From positions 20,694 through 84,693 of the forward strand of contig CAZWJC010000003.1 in the NCBI GenBank assembly GCA_964634255.1: a stretch of 64,000 nucleotides of DNA, given 5' to 3'. The stretch's first letter is position 1; each line of letters begins with the position of its first letter. Shown one piece after another: positions 55,766 through 64,000 of this stretch. The position numbers were made by a program, and so were the translations under genes. The stretch is from MWDV01 sp964634255 (GTDB lineage Bacteria > Verrucomicrobiota > Verrucomicrobiia > Limisphaerales > MWDV01). The notes under the pieces are model-generated. The model made no database searches. It was not told the DNA's origin and saw only the letters and a list, made by a program, of their open reading frames with translations.

Positions 55766-56233
55766 TCAGTAACAAACCTTGTCCGGCTTGGCGGCCCACT
55801 CAGCAAACACGGCCAGCGCCTCGACACGCAGCAACGACTTCAACGGGAGGGAACGCTTGGAGATCGGCTTGGATACTTCGCGATAGAGAAAATCATCGTC
55901 GAATCCGATGCGGGCAGCATCCTTGCGCGTGTTGCCGAAATAGATGCGCCTGAGCCGCGCCCAATAGATAGCGGAGAGGCACATTGGGCACGGCTCACAG
56001 CTCGTGTAAATCTCGCACCCTTCGAGCGAGAAGGTCTGCAAACGCCGGCAGGCGTTGCGAATGGCCATCACTTCGGCGTGCGCCGTGGGATCGTTCGCCG
56101 AGGTGACACAATTCCCACCCCGCCCAACAATGCGGTCACCTTTAACGACCACCGCGCCAAACGGGCCGCCTTCATTCTGCCGCATCTTTTGGAGTGAGAT
56201 GCGGATCGCCTCCCGCATGAATGCCGTTTTCAT
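55766..56233 (-). CDS. Guanine-deaminase-like nucleoside deaminase
   Basis: 155 residues from ATG 56233; the longer frame adds nothing typical. Cytidine-deaminase fold with the zinc site His52-Ala-Glu54 (TAHAEV) and Cys82/Cys85 (CEPCPMC). Overall sequence closely recalls Bacillus subtilis GuaD: GGPFGAVVVKGDRIVGRGGN, NDPTAHAEVMAIR, SCEPCPMCLSAIYWARL and AARIGFDDDFLYREV, with the same length of about 155 and the same lack of an extended C-terminal helix. It should deaminate guanine to xanthine in purine salvage or nitrogen use. A tRNA adenosine deaminase is the alternative, but the GFDD[DS]F-Y[KR]E stretch favours GuaD. Confidence 0.9.
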   Translation of the reverse strand: MKTAFMREAIRISLQKMRQNEGGPFGAVVVKGDRIVGRGGNCVTSANDPTAHAEVMAIRNACRRLQTFSLEGCEIYTSCEPCPMCLSAIYWARLRRIYFGNTRKDAARIGFDDDFLYREVSKPISKRSLPLKSLLRVEALAVFAEWAAKPDKVCY

Positions 56234-56392
56234 GGAAAGCAAATTACGTGTGAGTACCGGCTCACGTCCATTTGTGTCTCGATCATGTCCGCAGCCTAGG
56301 CGGAGATCTCCAGGCGAGCAAGCGACACCGTTGCCTCGCCCTCGCACACTCCAAGCTGGCGCTCACGCGACGGCATCGGCACACTAAGCCGC

Positions 56393-58666
56393 ATGCTCGC
56401 TTACGCACTGACGATCTTCCTCGGTGCGTTTCTCCTTTTCCAGGTCCAGCCGTTGATCGGGAAATACATCCTGCCTTGGTTCGGCGGCGGGCCGGGAGTG
56501 TGGACGACCTGCATGTTGTTCTTCCAAGTCGTCCTGCTGGGTGGTTACGCGTATGCGCATCTCATCTCCCGCTGTCTCCGTCCCCGTTCCCAAGCTGGCG
56601 TTCACCTGCTGTTGCTTTTGGGGGCGCTCGCCCTCGCCTACATCACGCCGGGCGATTCCTGCAAGCCGGATGGCACTGGCAATCCAACGGTCGCAATCCT
56701 TGCCCTGCTCACAACCTGCCTGGGCTTGCCCTACTTCGTGCTTTCGACAACCGGTCCGCTGCTCCAACACTGGTTCAGTCGCACGAAACCGGACGTTTCC
56801 CCCTACCGCCTGTATGCGCTTTCAAACGTCGGTTCATTGCTGGCATTGATCAGCTACCCGTTTCTCTTTGAACCGCTACTGACGCGCAAAGCCCAGGCCG
56901 TTGGGTGGGCAGGCGGGTTCGTTGCCTACGTGTTTTGCTGCGGTTTCTGCGCGGTGAAGTTGTGGCAGGTCAACCCCGCCGCCGATGACCTGGCAAGAAC
57001 ACCCGCGTCGATTCCACCCCCCAGCACTCAAACCTCTGCTCTCACGAAGCTCCTCTGGCTACTCCTGCCGGCCTGTGCCTCGTTGCTCCTGCTGGCCGTC
57101 ACCAACAAGTTGTGCCAGGACGTGGCCGTCATTCCTTTCCTCTGGGTGTTGCCGCTGGCGCTCTACCTGTTGAGCTTCGTCATTTGCTTCGACAACCCGC
57201 GTTGGTATCAACGCACTCCGTTCGTGCTGGCACTGATTGCGGCGATGGTGGCGATCTGCTGGGCGCTGTTCCAGGGAACCGACGCCCCCCTTCGAGCCCA
57301 GGTGGTGATCTACGCGGCCGGGCTGTTCGCCTGCTGCATGGTCTGCCACGGGGAACTCTACCGGTTACGGCCAGCGCCAAACCAGCTTACCAGCTATTAC
57401 TTGATGATCTCCGCGGGCGGGGCGCTCGGTGGATTGTTCGTGGCGCTGGCGGCGCCAAGGCTGTTCAACGGCCTTTACGAGCTGCACTGGGGACTGTTGC
57501 TATGCGGCTTGCTGCTGCTGGTGATTTGTTGCCTTGAGCGAACGGGAGAGAACGTCGGCACGTGGCGGCGGCTCGGGAGTGCGCTCACGCTCGCGCTGTT
57601 CGGCGGGTTCGACCAAGCCATCGCCCGGTTGGCCAGCCACGCCGGCACAATCTCGTCCAAGCACGCGGTAACCCTGCGCCTTGGCATGTGGGCGATGCTG
57701 GCCCTCATCCTGGCCACTTGGATCGCACGGGGGCGGTTTCAGAAATTCCGACATTGGCGGTTAATATCCTGCCTCTGGCTAAGCTTCGGCATAGCTGCAC
57801 TTGCGGTCACGCTTCACCTGCAAGTCCGGCGGTCCGAGACCGAAGCCGTGTACCGTTCGCGCAACTTCTACGGTACGCTGGCGGTGTGCGAGTATCGCAA
57901 GAGCGATCCCCTCGGCCATTACTACCTGCTGCAGCACGGCCGGATCACCCACGGCATTCAATTCACTGACCCGGAGCGCTCCCGCTGGCCGACCTCGTAC
58001 TACTGCGAGGGCAGCGGTGTGGCGCTGGCAATGGCCGTGTTGCCCGCCGGCCCACGGCACATCGGGGTGATCGGGCTCGGCACAGGCACCATGGCCGCCT
58101 TTGGTCGCGCTGGCGACTCAATGCGGCTCTACGAGATCAACCCCGAGGTTCAGCGCCTGGCGACCAGTAGGTTCACGTACTTGAGCAACTCTCCGGCACA
58201 CATCGAGGTGGTCATGGGAGATGCGCGCCTCTCGCTCGAACGCGAGCCGCCGCAACAGTTCGACCTGCTGGCATTGGACGCCTTCAGCAGCGATGCCGTG
58301 CCAGTGCATCTCCTCACGAAGGAAGCATTCGACCTCTACGACCGGCACATGAAACCCGGCGGCATCATCGCCGTGCATATCTCGAATCGCTACATTGACC
58401 TCGAACCCGTCGTGGTAAACCTGGCCCGGGCGTTTGACTATCGGCTGGCGATCATCAATCTGGAGGAAGATGAGGAAGGTTACGACGAAGAGGGCGAAGA
58501 GTCCCGTTGGTGGCGCTACGCCTCAACCTGGGTCTTGCTCAGCCAGGATTCCTCCATCCTGAACGCCGAAGCCATCCAGACGGCAGCGACCGCGGTGAGG
58601 ACCAACTTGCCCTCAATTCCCCTGTGGACCGATGATTTCGCCAGCGTGTTCCAAGTCCTGAAGTGA
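56393..58666 (+). CDS. Membrane protein fused to a spermidine-synthase-like methyltransferase-fold domain
   Basis: 757 residues. The first 480 hold about 12 hydrophobic segments (LTIFLGAFLLFQVQPLIGKY at the N-terminus, later LLPACASLLLLAVTNKLCQDVAVIPF), as in the widespread fused MFS/spermidine-synthase-like proteins. The soluble C-terminal part (about 490-757) has a SAM-type Rossmann motif GVIGLGTGTMAAF with the acidic residue in YEINPEVQRLA, and DLLALDAFSSDAVPVHLLT like the spermidine synthase active-site loop. Actual aminopropyl transfer is unproven for this type. The convergent gene 58805-59662 lies behind a hairpin at 58684-58721. Confidence 0.9.
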   Translation: MLAYALTIFLGAFLLFQVQPLIGKYILPWFGGGPGVWTTCMLFFQVVLLGGYAYAHLISRCLRPRSQAGVHLLLLLGALALAYITPGDSCKPDGTGNPTVAILALLTTCLGLPYFVLSTTGPLLQHWFSRTKPDVSPYRLYALSNVGSLLALISYPFLFEPLLTRKAQAVGWAGGFVAYVFCCGFCAVKLWQVNPAADDLARTPASIPPPSTQTSALTKLLWLLLPACASLLLLAVTNKLCQDVAVIPFLWVLPLALYLLSFVICFDNPRWYQRTPFVLALIAAMVAICWALFQGTDAPLRAQVVIYAAGLFACCMVCHGELYRLRPAPNQLTSYYLMISAGGALGGLFVALAAPRLFNGLYELHWGLLLCGLLLLVICCLERTGENVGTWRRLGSALTLALFGGFDQAIARLASHAGTISSKHAVTLRLGMWAMLALILATWIARGRFQKFRHWRLISCLWLSFGIAALAVTLHLQVRRSETEAVYRSRNFYGTLAVCEYRKSDPLGHYYLLQHGRITHGIQFTDPERSRWPTSYYCEGSGVALAMAVLPAGPRHIGVIGLGTGTMAAFGRAGDSMRLYEINPEVQRLATSRFTYLSNSPAHIEVVMGDARLSLEREPPQQFDLLALDAFSSDAVPVHLLTKEAFDLYDRHMKPGGIIAVHISNRYIDLEPVVVNLARAFDYRLAIINLEEDEEGYDEEGEESRWWRYASTWVLLSQDSSILNAEAIQTAATAVRTNLPSIPLWTDDFASVFQVLK

Positions 58667-58683
58667 ACCTTCGTCGCAAGAGC

Positions 58684-58721
58684 GGGCAGGTTCCGCATGC
58701 CGCAGGCGGTCGCGGCTGCCC
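58684..58721. terminator. Possible bidirectional terminator between convergent genes
   Basis: GGGCAG (58684-58689) pairs with CTGCCC (58716-58721), and an inner CCGC/GCGG pair extends the stem. It sits between two convergent genes. No T-run is present, so it is a weak terminator candidate. Confidence 0.35.
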
Positions 58722-58804
58722 CACCGGAATGCCCCTACGTCGCTATCAGGGTGGCAAGTTTGACCTGGCCAGACTGTAGATTCCGACTCAACGCCGGTGA
58801 CGCC

Positions 58805-59662
58805 TCAAAGAAACAGCGTTCCTGCGCTCACGTTCGCCGGCAATTGCTTCCCGCCGTCGTAGAATCTCACCAGCTTGCCTTGCGACCATTTCCGCAGCCG
58901 GTAAAGCGCGGCGAACGCGTAATCCGGCGCCGCACCTCCCTGCCCCCCGGCAACTTCCGCGCCCCGACGGACGTTGTCCATCATCCAAGCCGGCAGCGAG
59001 AGGTGATAGGGATTCCTCGCCACTTCGCCAACATGGAAGGTCGTGGCGGCGATCAGATCGGCCAGGTCCTGCGCACTGACTTCGACCATGAGGTTGGGAT
59101 CGTCCATCGCGCCCCAAAATTCAGTTTCCACCGTGAAACACTCGAAGCCCGCAGGCATCTGCCTCAGCGCGTCCGTCACCAGATAATGCGTGCCGATGTG
59201 CGTTCCGTTCCAATCGCGCTCGTGCGGGAACAGGATCACCCGTGGCTGGTACTTCTGGAGGAGGTCGGCGATGATCTTGACCATGCCGGCCCAAAGCTGC
59301 GGATCGTTCTGCCGCGTCTTCGGCGTGACCTTCTCGAGGCCGCAGGGACCGGTCGCTTGCAGGCCGTAGCCGAGAAACCGACAGGCGTTCTGCAACTCCG
59401 CGAACCGCGCCGCCTGGCGTGCCTTATTACTGCCTTGCGTCACGGCCACATCAATCACTTCCATCCCGGCTTCGCGCAGAATGCGCAGCGCCATCGCCCC
59501 GACGATCGTCTCGTCATCCGGATGCGGCGCGAAAAAGAGCGCCTTGGGCGCGTTGGGTGGAAGCTTCGGCTTGGGCAGCGGTGGAAGGCCACCAAGTGGA
59601 ATGGATTTGGCGTCGGTGACGACCCGGTGACAATCCGTGACATACTTCAGGTAAGGGTTCAT
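58805..59662 (-). CDS. PIG-L family deacetylase
   Basis: 285 residues from the ATG at 59662, eight bases after the kinase-like gene; the longer frame overlaps that gene. The PIG-L/LmbE zinc site is present: His47 and Asp50 in FAPHPDDETIVGAM and the distal His in HERDWNGTHIGTH. The remainder (LLQKYQPRVILFPHE, ATTFHVGEVARNPYHLSLP) is typical of the family. Members remove N-acetyl groups from GlcNAc-type sugars or related conjugates. Close coupling to a ROK-like sugar kinase suggests a small amino-sugar pathway in which the two handle the same compound. Cytoplasmic; no signal peptide. Confidence 0.92.
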   Translation of the reverse strand: MNPYLKYVTDCHRVVTDAKSIPLGGLPPLPKPKLPPNAPKALFFAPHPDDETIVGAMALRILREAGMEVIDVAVTQGSNKARQAARFAELQNACRFLGYGLQATGPCGLEKVTPKTRQNDPQLWAGMVKIIADLLQKYQPRVILFPHERDWNGTHIGTHYLVTDALRQMPAGFECFTVETEFWGAMDDPNLMVEVSAQDLADLIAATTFHVGEVARNPYHLSLPAWMMDNVRRGAEVAGGQGGAAPDYAFAALYRLRKWSQGKLVRFYDGGKQLPANVSAGTLFL

Positions 59663-59670
59663 GGCTAAAG

Positions 59671-61077
59671 TCACTTGGCAATTTCCGGCAGGCTGGCCGC
59701 GGCAATCGCCTGGCCATGGCGCTTCTGCTTCTCGTCCGGCACGTGAAGCTCGATTTTGCCGGCCAGGTCCGGAAATTCGCATTTCAGCACCTCACGGGCA
59801 CCGTTCACAATGAGATCGCCGCCCTGACCGCTGGTCACGCGGCCCAGCACCAGCACGTTTTGCAGTTCGTAGAAGTCGGCAAAGTGCGCGATCTGGTAAC
59901 CGAGATAGACGCCGATGGTCTCGTAAACCTTGCGCGCCCGCTCATCGCCCTGCGCCATGAGCGATTGCACCAGCTTCAGCTTCTCCGGGAGTGGCATTCC
60001 CTTCGGAGCTTCGATGCCCGCCGCCGGCAGCAACCGACCGACCGCCTGCTGCGAGAAATACTGCGCGCCGACGCCGTAGTCGCCGGACCACTCGTCACAA
60101 GCCGCGCTCGGATTGTAATCCACCGGAACAAAAGCCAGTTCGTTGATCCAAGACGTGATATTGCCATCGCCATTGACCCAGCCGCCCGCTGTGCTCGTGC
60201 CCAGCGCAATGCCCAGCACGCCGTTTTTGCCCAGCGACATCGAACCCGCCAGCGCGGTGACTTCGCCGTCGTTGACCACTTCAAACGGAATGTTCTTCCA
60301 AGCCTTCTTGATTTCGAGGAACAGGTTTTTGACGCGCTTCTCGAACAGGTCGGGCGGCACGCCCCGGAAGAGCGAGGCTACTTTCACGCGGTTGTTCACG
60401 TAAACGCCGGCCGAACTTCCACCTATCGCATCCACACGCGGCAGATGCGCCGCGGCCTGCTTCAGCGAATCCATGATGCCATCGAAGTGATACTGTGGAT
60501 CTGGATGGAAATAAGGATCCCACACCGTCTCCTCGCTGAACGTGACCTTGCCGTCCACCACCGCGGCGACCTTGCGATCACTGCCGCCCAGATCGAAGCC
60601 GATGCGGCAACCATCCAAGTGGCGACCCAGCGGCTGCGACTGCGCGCGTTCTGCGGGAATATCCTTCGTGTTCACCAGCTCAAGCTTGTGGTCGAACATC
60701 TTCTCGCCGACCAGTTCCGAGTCGAACTTGCCGGTGGCATCGTCACGGTAATGAGCGGCTAACTTGGCAGCCAGCGCGGCCGGACCATCGAAGTGAATCC
60801 GCCAGCCGCCGCGTGACCAGAGGAGGAACTTGAGGATGCGCTCCAGGTAAACGTAGTTGGCTGCGGCTTCGGGCGTGCCCTCGGCGAAGATTGCGGTCTT
60901 AAAGTGATAGACCGAGCCGTCGGTCTGTTCCAACGCGAGCGTGACCGGTTGCGCCTTGCCGGATTTCGCCACCTGCGCGCGATAGGCGCGGTTGGCCAGG
61001 ATGGCCGGACGGAATTGCGCGTCCAGCACCGGCACGATGCGCGGAGTCACCAAAGATAGCCCGTTATTCTGGTTCAT
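59671..61077 (-). CDS. ROK-like sugar kinase
   Basis: 468 residues, longer than a usual ROK kinase (about 300) because of about 160 N-terminal residues rich in aromatic residues, possibly a substrate lid. The actin-like ATPase core is visible as GFDLGGSDRKVAAVVDGKV near residue 162, VNDGEVTALAG near residue 273 (the Asn-Asp-Gly box around the catalytic Asp) and GIALGTSTAGGWVNGDG near residue 290. The ROK zinc motif CxCGxxGC is absent. Probably phosphorylates a hexose or an amino sugar. Precedes the PIG-L deacetylase by eight bases, so both are made from one message. Confidence 0.82.
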   Translation of the reverse strand: MNQNNGLSLVTPRIVPVLDAQFRPAILANRAYRAQVAKSGKAQPVTLALEQTDGSVYHFKTAIFAEGTPEAAANYVYLERILKFLLWSRGGWRIHFDGPAALAAKLAAHYRDDATGKFDSELVGEKMFDHKLELVNTKDIPAERAQSQPLGRHLDGCRIGFDLGGSDRKVAAVVDGKVTFSEETVWDPYFHPDPQYHFDGIMDSLKQAAAHLPRVDAIGGSSAGVYVNNRVKVASLFRGVPPDLFEKRVKNLFLEIKKAWKNIPFEVVNDGEVTALAGSMSLGKNGVLGIALGTSTAGGWVNGDGNITSWINELAFVPVDYNPSAACDEWSGDYGVGAQYFSQQAVGRLLPAAGIEAPKGMPLPEKLKLVQSLMAQGDERARKVYETIGVYLGYQIAHFADFYELQNVLVLGRVTSGQGGDLIVNGAREVLKCEFPDLAGKIELHVPDEKQKRHGQAIAAASLPEIAK

Positions 61078-61238
61078 ATAACGGGGAAGGTTGTAGGGGA
61101 CGCCTCAACTCCGCGCAAGTCCCGCGCTTCAACCCTCATTCCAGCCGAACTAGCAAGCAATTTCCCTCCACAAACGAGTCCTTGTCAGTCCCGCGCGCCA
61201 TGTTGAATAATGTCGCAGCTTAAACCATCTGAAACCGC

Positions 61239-62834
61239 ATGAAGACCTCCTTTGCAGCGCTGCTGCTGGCACTCGGCTTTGGGGCGGGCTGTCAGACTTC
61301 GCCCGTGACGTCCGAACAGGCCACGAACCGGTCGGGGCTCAGCGACTTGGCCCGCGAGAACCTTGCAGTTCACCGATTCTCCACACTCTTCACCGCACAA
61401 GATGTGCGCGTATCTTTGTCCACCGACGCCGGGATTGATGCCGCGCTGGACTGGTGCAAGCGGACGGCGGTCTCCAAGGTGTACCTCGAGACCTTTCGGG
61501 ATGGCTATCAAGCCGAGCGCGCCACGCTGCAGCATGCGAAGGAGCGATTCTTGCAGGCAGGCTTCGAGGTGTCGGGCTGCGTGACTCCCACCCAGGTGGG
61601 GAAGCCCTCGACGGGCTGGAAGCCGACCATTTCCTGTTACACAGACCTGCCCACCCAGGCGAAGGTCCGAGCCATCTTCGAATACACCGCCGGGCTGTTC
61701 GACGAGATCATGATTGACGATTTCTGGTTCACGGACTGCGAGTGCGCCGAATGCGCCGCCGCACGTCAGGCCCGCACGGTGAAGATCGGCGACAAGACTT
61801 ACCCCGCCGCCGGCGAAACCTGGGAGGATTACCGGTGCGAGTTGATGATCCGCTTGTCGCAAGACAACGTGCTGAAGGTTACGAAGCGGATAAACCCGAA
61901 GGCGACACTCATCATCAAGTATCCCCAATGGTATGACAACTTCCACAACCGCGGCTATGAGGTGCTGCGTGAAACGGCGGACTTCGATCGCATCTGGGTA
62001 GGCACCGAAACTCGGGACTACCGCGACCAGCGCTGGGGCGGCACGGCGCAGTACGAGGCCTATTTCATCATGCGCTGGCTGGGCGGCATCGGCGGCGCGA
62101 AGTGCGGGGGTGGCTGGTACGACTGGCTGGGCACCACTGAAGCGACCTACGTGGAACAGGCCCGTCAGACCATTCTGGCCGGCGCCCGGGAGTCATTCTT
62201 GTTCTGCTACGGCGGACTGCAGGGCACAACCGGGCCGAAAAACATCGATGCCTTGCGGGCCAGCCAGCCGGAGTTGTTTGCAGTGGCCAAGGAGATCAAG
62301 AAGCGGAAGATCATCGGCGTGGCCGCCTACAAGCCGGCGAACAGCCATCCCGAGAACGAGCAGCGCGTGTTCGACTTTGTCGGCATGCTCGGCCTGCCGT
62401 TGGTGCCGTGCCACGAGTTCCCGAAAGACGCGCCCGCCGCCTTCTTTTCCGTCCACGCGCTCAAGGACACGCAGTTCGCGAGCCGGCTGGCGGCATTCAT
62501 CAAGACGGGGAAACCCGTGCTCATCACTGACGGCTTGGCGGCGCGACTCGGCGATCAGGTATACTTGAAAGCAGCCAACCTGCAAGTGCTGGAGGTCAAA
62601 GGCTCGCCAAAGTCGCTGCTCGACTTGCCCCAGGAAAGAGTGGACGCGCTGCGCGCGCCGTTGTTGCGTCCGCTCAAGACCGACCTCCGAGCCCCCGCCG
62701 GTGTGGCTTTCTACCCATTTCGCGATGGCAGTTGGGTGCTGGAGAACTTCCGGGACGAGCCGGTTTCAGCGGAGCTGAACGGGCAAACGCAGAGACTCAC
62801 CCCGCGCGGCTGGAGGCAACAGTGGAGAAAGTGA
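61239..62834 (+). CDS. Lipoprotein with TIM-barrel-like domain, function unknown
   Basis: 531 residues with lipobox FGAGC (Cys18), so anchored to a membrane. The middle part (about 60-300) looks like a glycosidase-type barrel: DAALDWCKRTAVSKVYLETF, FDEIMIDDFWFTDCECAEC with a plausible acidic pair, and KATLIIKYPQWYDNF. After it comes an alpha/beta part (AYKPANSHPENEQRVFDFVG) and a C-terminal sandwich. This resembles uncharacterised proteins of Planctomycetes and Verrucomicrobiota near carbohydrate genes, but I do not recognise the family. It overlaps the next gene by TGATG, with stop and start sharing a base. Confidence 0.7.
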   Translation: MKTSFAALLLALGFGAGCQTSPVTSEQATNRSGLSDLARENLAVHRFSTLFTAQDVRVSLSTDAGIDAALDWCKRTAVSKVYLETFRDGYQAERATLQHAKERFLQAGFEVSGCVTPTQVGKPSTGWKPTISCYTDLPTQAKVRAIFEYTAGLFDEIMIDDFWFTDCECAECAAARQARTVKIGDKTYPAAGETWEDYRCELMIRLSQDNVLKVTKRINPKATLIIKYPQWYDNFHNRGYEVLRETADFDRIWVGTETRDYRDQRWGGTAQYEAYFIMRWLGGIGGAKCGGGWYDWLGTTEATYVEQARQTILAGARESFLFCYGGLQGTTGPKNIDALRASQPELFAVAKEIKKRKIIGVAAYKPANSHPENEQRVFDFVGMLGLPLVPCHEFPKDAPAAFFSVHALKDTQFASRLAAFIKTGKPVLITDGLAARLGDQVYLKAANLQVLEVKGSPKSLLDLPQERVDALRAPLLRPLKTDLRAPAGVAFYPFRDGSWVLENFRDEPVSAELNGQTQRLTPRGWRQQWRK

Positions 62835-63604
62835 TGTCGTTCCTGAAGGCGGCGTGGTGGGGCGTGCTGTTAATGCTGCTTCCGGGCGGTGTAGCGCACG
62901 CGGAGCCGGTCGCGCCGCCACTCATCCGGGTCCTGCTCTTTAGCGGCCAGAACAATCACGATTGGAAGACCACCACTCCCAAGCTTCAGTCCATTCTGAC
63001 CAATAGTGGGCACTTCACCGTGACGATCACCGAGCGGCCTGACCAATGCACCGCGGAGACTTTCGCCGGTTGCGACGTCATCGTGTGCAACTGGAACGCC
63101 TGGGGCGATGCCCCCATCAAAGACTGGCCTGCGGCGACGCGTGAGGCATTTCTGCATTTCATCCGATCCGGTGGCGGGCATGTAGTGATCCACGCCGGCG
63201 GTTCGTCGTTCTACGAATGGCCCGACTATCAGCAGATCGGGGGGGCGTATTGGGATCTGCCCAAGACCAGCCATGGCGCTCCGCATGAGTTCACCGTCCT
63301 GCCCGACGCGACGCATCCCGTCACGAAGGGACTCGCGCCGTTCAAGACCAAGGATGAACTTTGGATCAAGCCCGGCATCCATCCCGCCGCCCGTGTCATT
63401 GCAACCGGCGACGATCAGCCGCTCGCATTGACAACCGAGTTGGGCCAGGGTCGCGGCTTTGCCCTGCTGTTGGGCCACGCGGCGGAGTTCATGGAGACGC
63501 CTGGGTTCCAGACACTCCTATTGCGCGGCACCGAATGGGCCGCCACAGGCAAAGTCACGATTCGCGCCGCACGCACGTCTGACGCCGCAGGCGTGAGCCG
63601 GTGA
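62834..63604 (+). CDS. ThuA-domain protein
   Basis: 256 residues starting at ATG 62834, directly overlapping the preceding stop as TGATG; a frame open farther upstream lies inside the neighbour. Signal peptide (KAAWWGVLLMLLPGGVAHA). The ThuA (trehalose utilisation) glutamine-amidotransferase-like fold is seen in IRVLLFSGQNNHDWKTTTP, CDVIVCNWNAWGD, FIRSGGGHVVIHAGGSSFYEWPDY and HPVTKGLAPFKTKDELW, the standard run for the family. The usual Cys nucleophile of GATases is replaced, as in most ThuA proteins. Likely involved in carbohydrate handling in the periplasm with its coupled partner. Confidence 0.9.
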   Translation: MSFLKAAWWGVLLMLLPGGVAHAEPVAPPLIRVLLFSGQNNHDWKTTTPKLQSILTNSGHFTVTITERPDQCTAETFAGCDVIVCNWNAWGDAPIKDWPAATREAFLHFIRSGGGHVVIHAGGSSFYEWPDYQQIGGAYWDLPKTSHGAPHEFTVLPDATHPVTKGLAPFKTKDELWIKPGIHPAARVIATGDDQPLALTTELGQGRGFALLLGHAAEFMETPGFQTLLLRGTEWAATGKVTIRAARTSDAAGVSR

Positions 63605-63732
63605 TCTGCGTCAGCTGCGCGCAAGCCACAGCCCGATTCGCACTCCTGGATTCCCGCATCTGGAAGGTTGCCCAACTAACGGCGAAACAGTAGCGTCGAG
63701 CCAGTTCGCCGAACGAATTGCGGAGTGATTGT

Positions 63733-64000
63733 ATGAGCAAGGCACACGAGACGAGGCCAAGCCGGGAACAAAGCGCAGGGCCTGACGAAATGAAGAAATC
63801 ACGAGGGGAAGTTCCTGTCCCAAGAACTAATCCAGCACAGCCCTGTCAATCCTTCAGTCGGCGCGGATTCCTCGCCAAATCCGTCCTCGCAACAGCGGTG
63901 GGTAGCCTAGTCCCGATTGCCGCGCAGGCGTCCTCCGGAGAGAAACCGGCGCGGGCAGCGATGCCAACCGGGAAGATCGGAAACCTAGTTCTCAGTCGCC
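63733..64000 (+). CDS. Tat-exported protein, N-terminal fragment (probable aldo/keto reductase)
   Basis: Cut by the right edge of the window. Starts at ATG 63733, preceded by GGAG at good distance; ATG 63790 is an alternative. Near residue 45 there is a twin-arginine signal (SRRGFLAKSVLATAVGS) and the visible mature part opens with MPTGKIGNLVLSR, which is the usual start of exported aldo/keto reductases in Planctomycetes and Verrucomicrobiota. Only 89 codons are visible, so the enzyme assignment is an inference from this opening. It follows the ThuA gene by 128 bp. Confidence 0.6.
   Translation, partial: MSKAHETRPSREQSAGPDEMKKSRGEVPVPRTNPAQPCQSFSRRGFLAKSVLATAVGSLVPIAAQASSGEKPARAAMPTGKIGNLVLSR

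Overview
The window is GC-rich (around 60%), densely coded chromosome and looks like a member of the Verrucomicrobiota, most likely the Pedosphaera/Limisphaera side of the phylum. That placement is inferred from the gene repertoire: long secreted FG-GAP, discoidin/TolB and YVTN-propeller cytochrome proteins, an HzsA-like diheme protein, ThuA-domain and Tat-exported enzymes, an alpha-L-rhamnosidase, giant sensor kinases, and palindromic repeats inside and between genes. A planctomycete relative cannot be excluded from sequence reading alone. No phage, transposase, integrase or CRISPR array was seen.

Layout. 1-2708 (+): the end of an HtrA-like protease and a secreted protein of unknown role. 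2805-12790 (-): seven closely spaced genes, in transcription order a YVTN-propeller diheme cytochrome, an aldo/keto reductase, a HEAT-like protein, a DUF4291 protein, an HzsA-like discoidin/TolB/diheme protein carrying an in-frame palindromic repeat, a YjbQ-family enzyme and an FG-GAP protein. 13024-13689 (-): a DUF2959-like exported protein. 13690-14247: a gene-free stretch with a 180-bp nested-hairpin element.

14248-23953 (-): the most interesting region, ten tightly packed genes that look like a dedicated lipid pathway. The proximal trio is a condensation-fold acyltransferase, an alpha/beta-hydrolase lipoprotein and a membrane methyltransferase. It is followed by a full reductive type II fatty-acid set: FabL-type enoyl reductase, FabG-type ketoreductase, a long acyl carrier protein, a double hot-dog dehydratase and two ketosynthases. 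The last gene is a fusion of a phosphopantetheinyl transferase to an LpxL-like acyltransferase. Carrier activation, elongation, full reduction and off-loading are thus all encoded together. It matches no cluster type I can name.

24330-34362: a polyprenyl-phosphate sugar-1-phosphate transferase (+), a hybrid sensor kinase with a triplet-duplicated sensor (-), a two-repeat small protein (-) and a propeller-type sensor kinase with an HNVGN phosphoacceptor box (+). 34502-37868 (+): a YlbF-family protein with a Cys/Gly/His tail and a large FAD/Fe-S oxidoreductase. 37885-44950 (-): housekeeping genes, in transcription order TPR lipoprotein, cvpA, dnaG, phosphoribosyltransferase, mutM and TatD nuclease. 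44981-54889 (+): DUF362 protein, tRNA-Pro(GGG), a 1710-residue subtilase and a GH78 rhamnosidase. 55100-64000: carboxylesterase and guanine-deaminase-like enzyme (-), a membrane spermidine-synthase-like fusion (+), PIG-L deacetylase and ROK-like kinase (-), then a lipoprotein, a ThuA protein and the start of a Tat-exported probable aldo/keto reductase (+).

Many neighbouring genes share ATGA stop/start overlaps, so translational coupling is the rule. Several starts below were moved downstream of the longest possible frame because a signal peptide, a family N-terminus or a stop/start overlap marks the likely true start.
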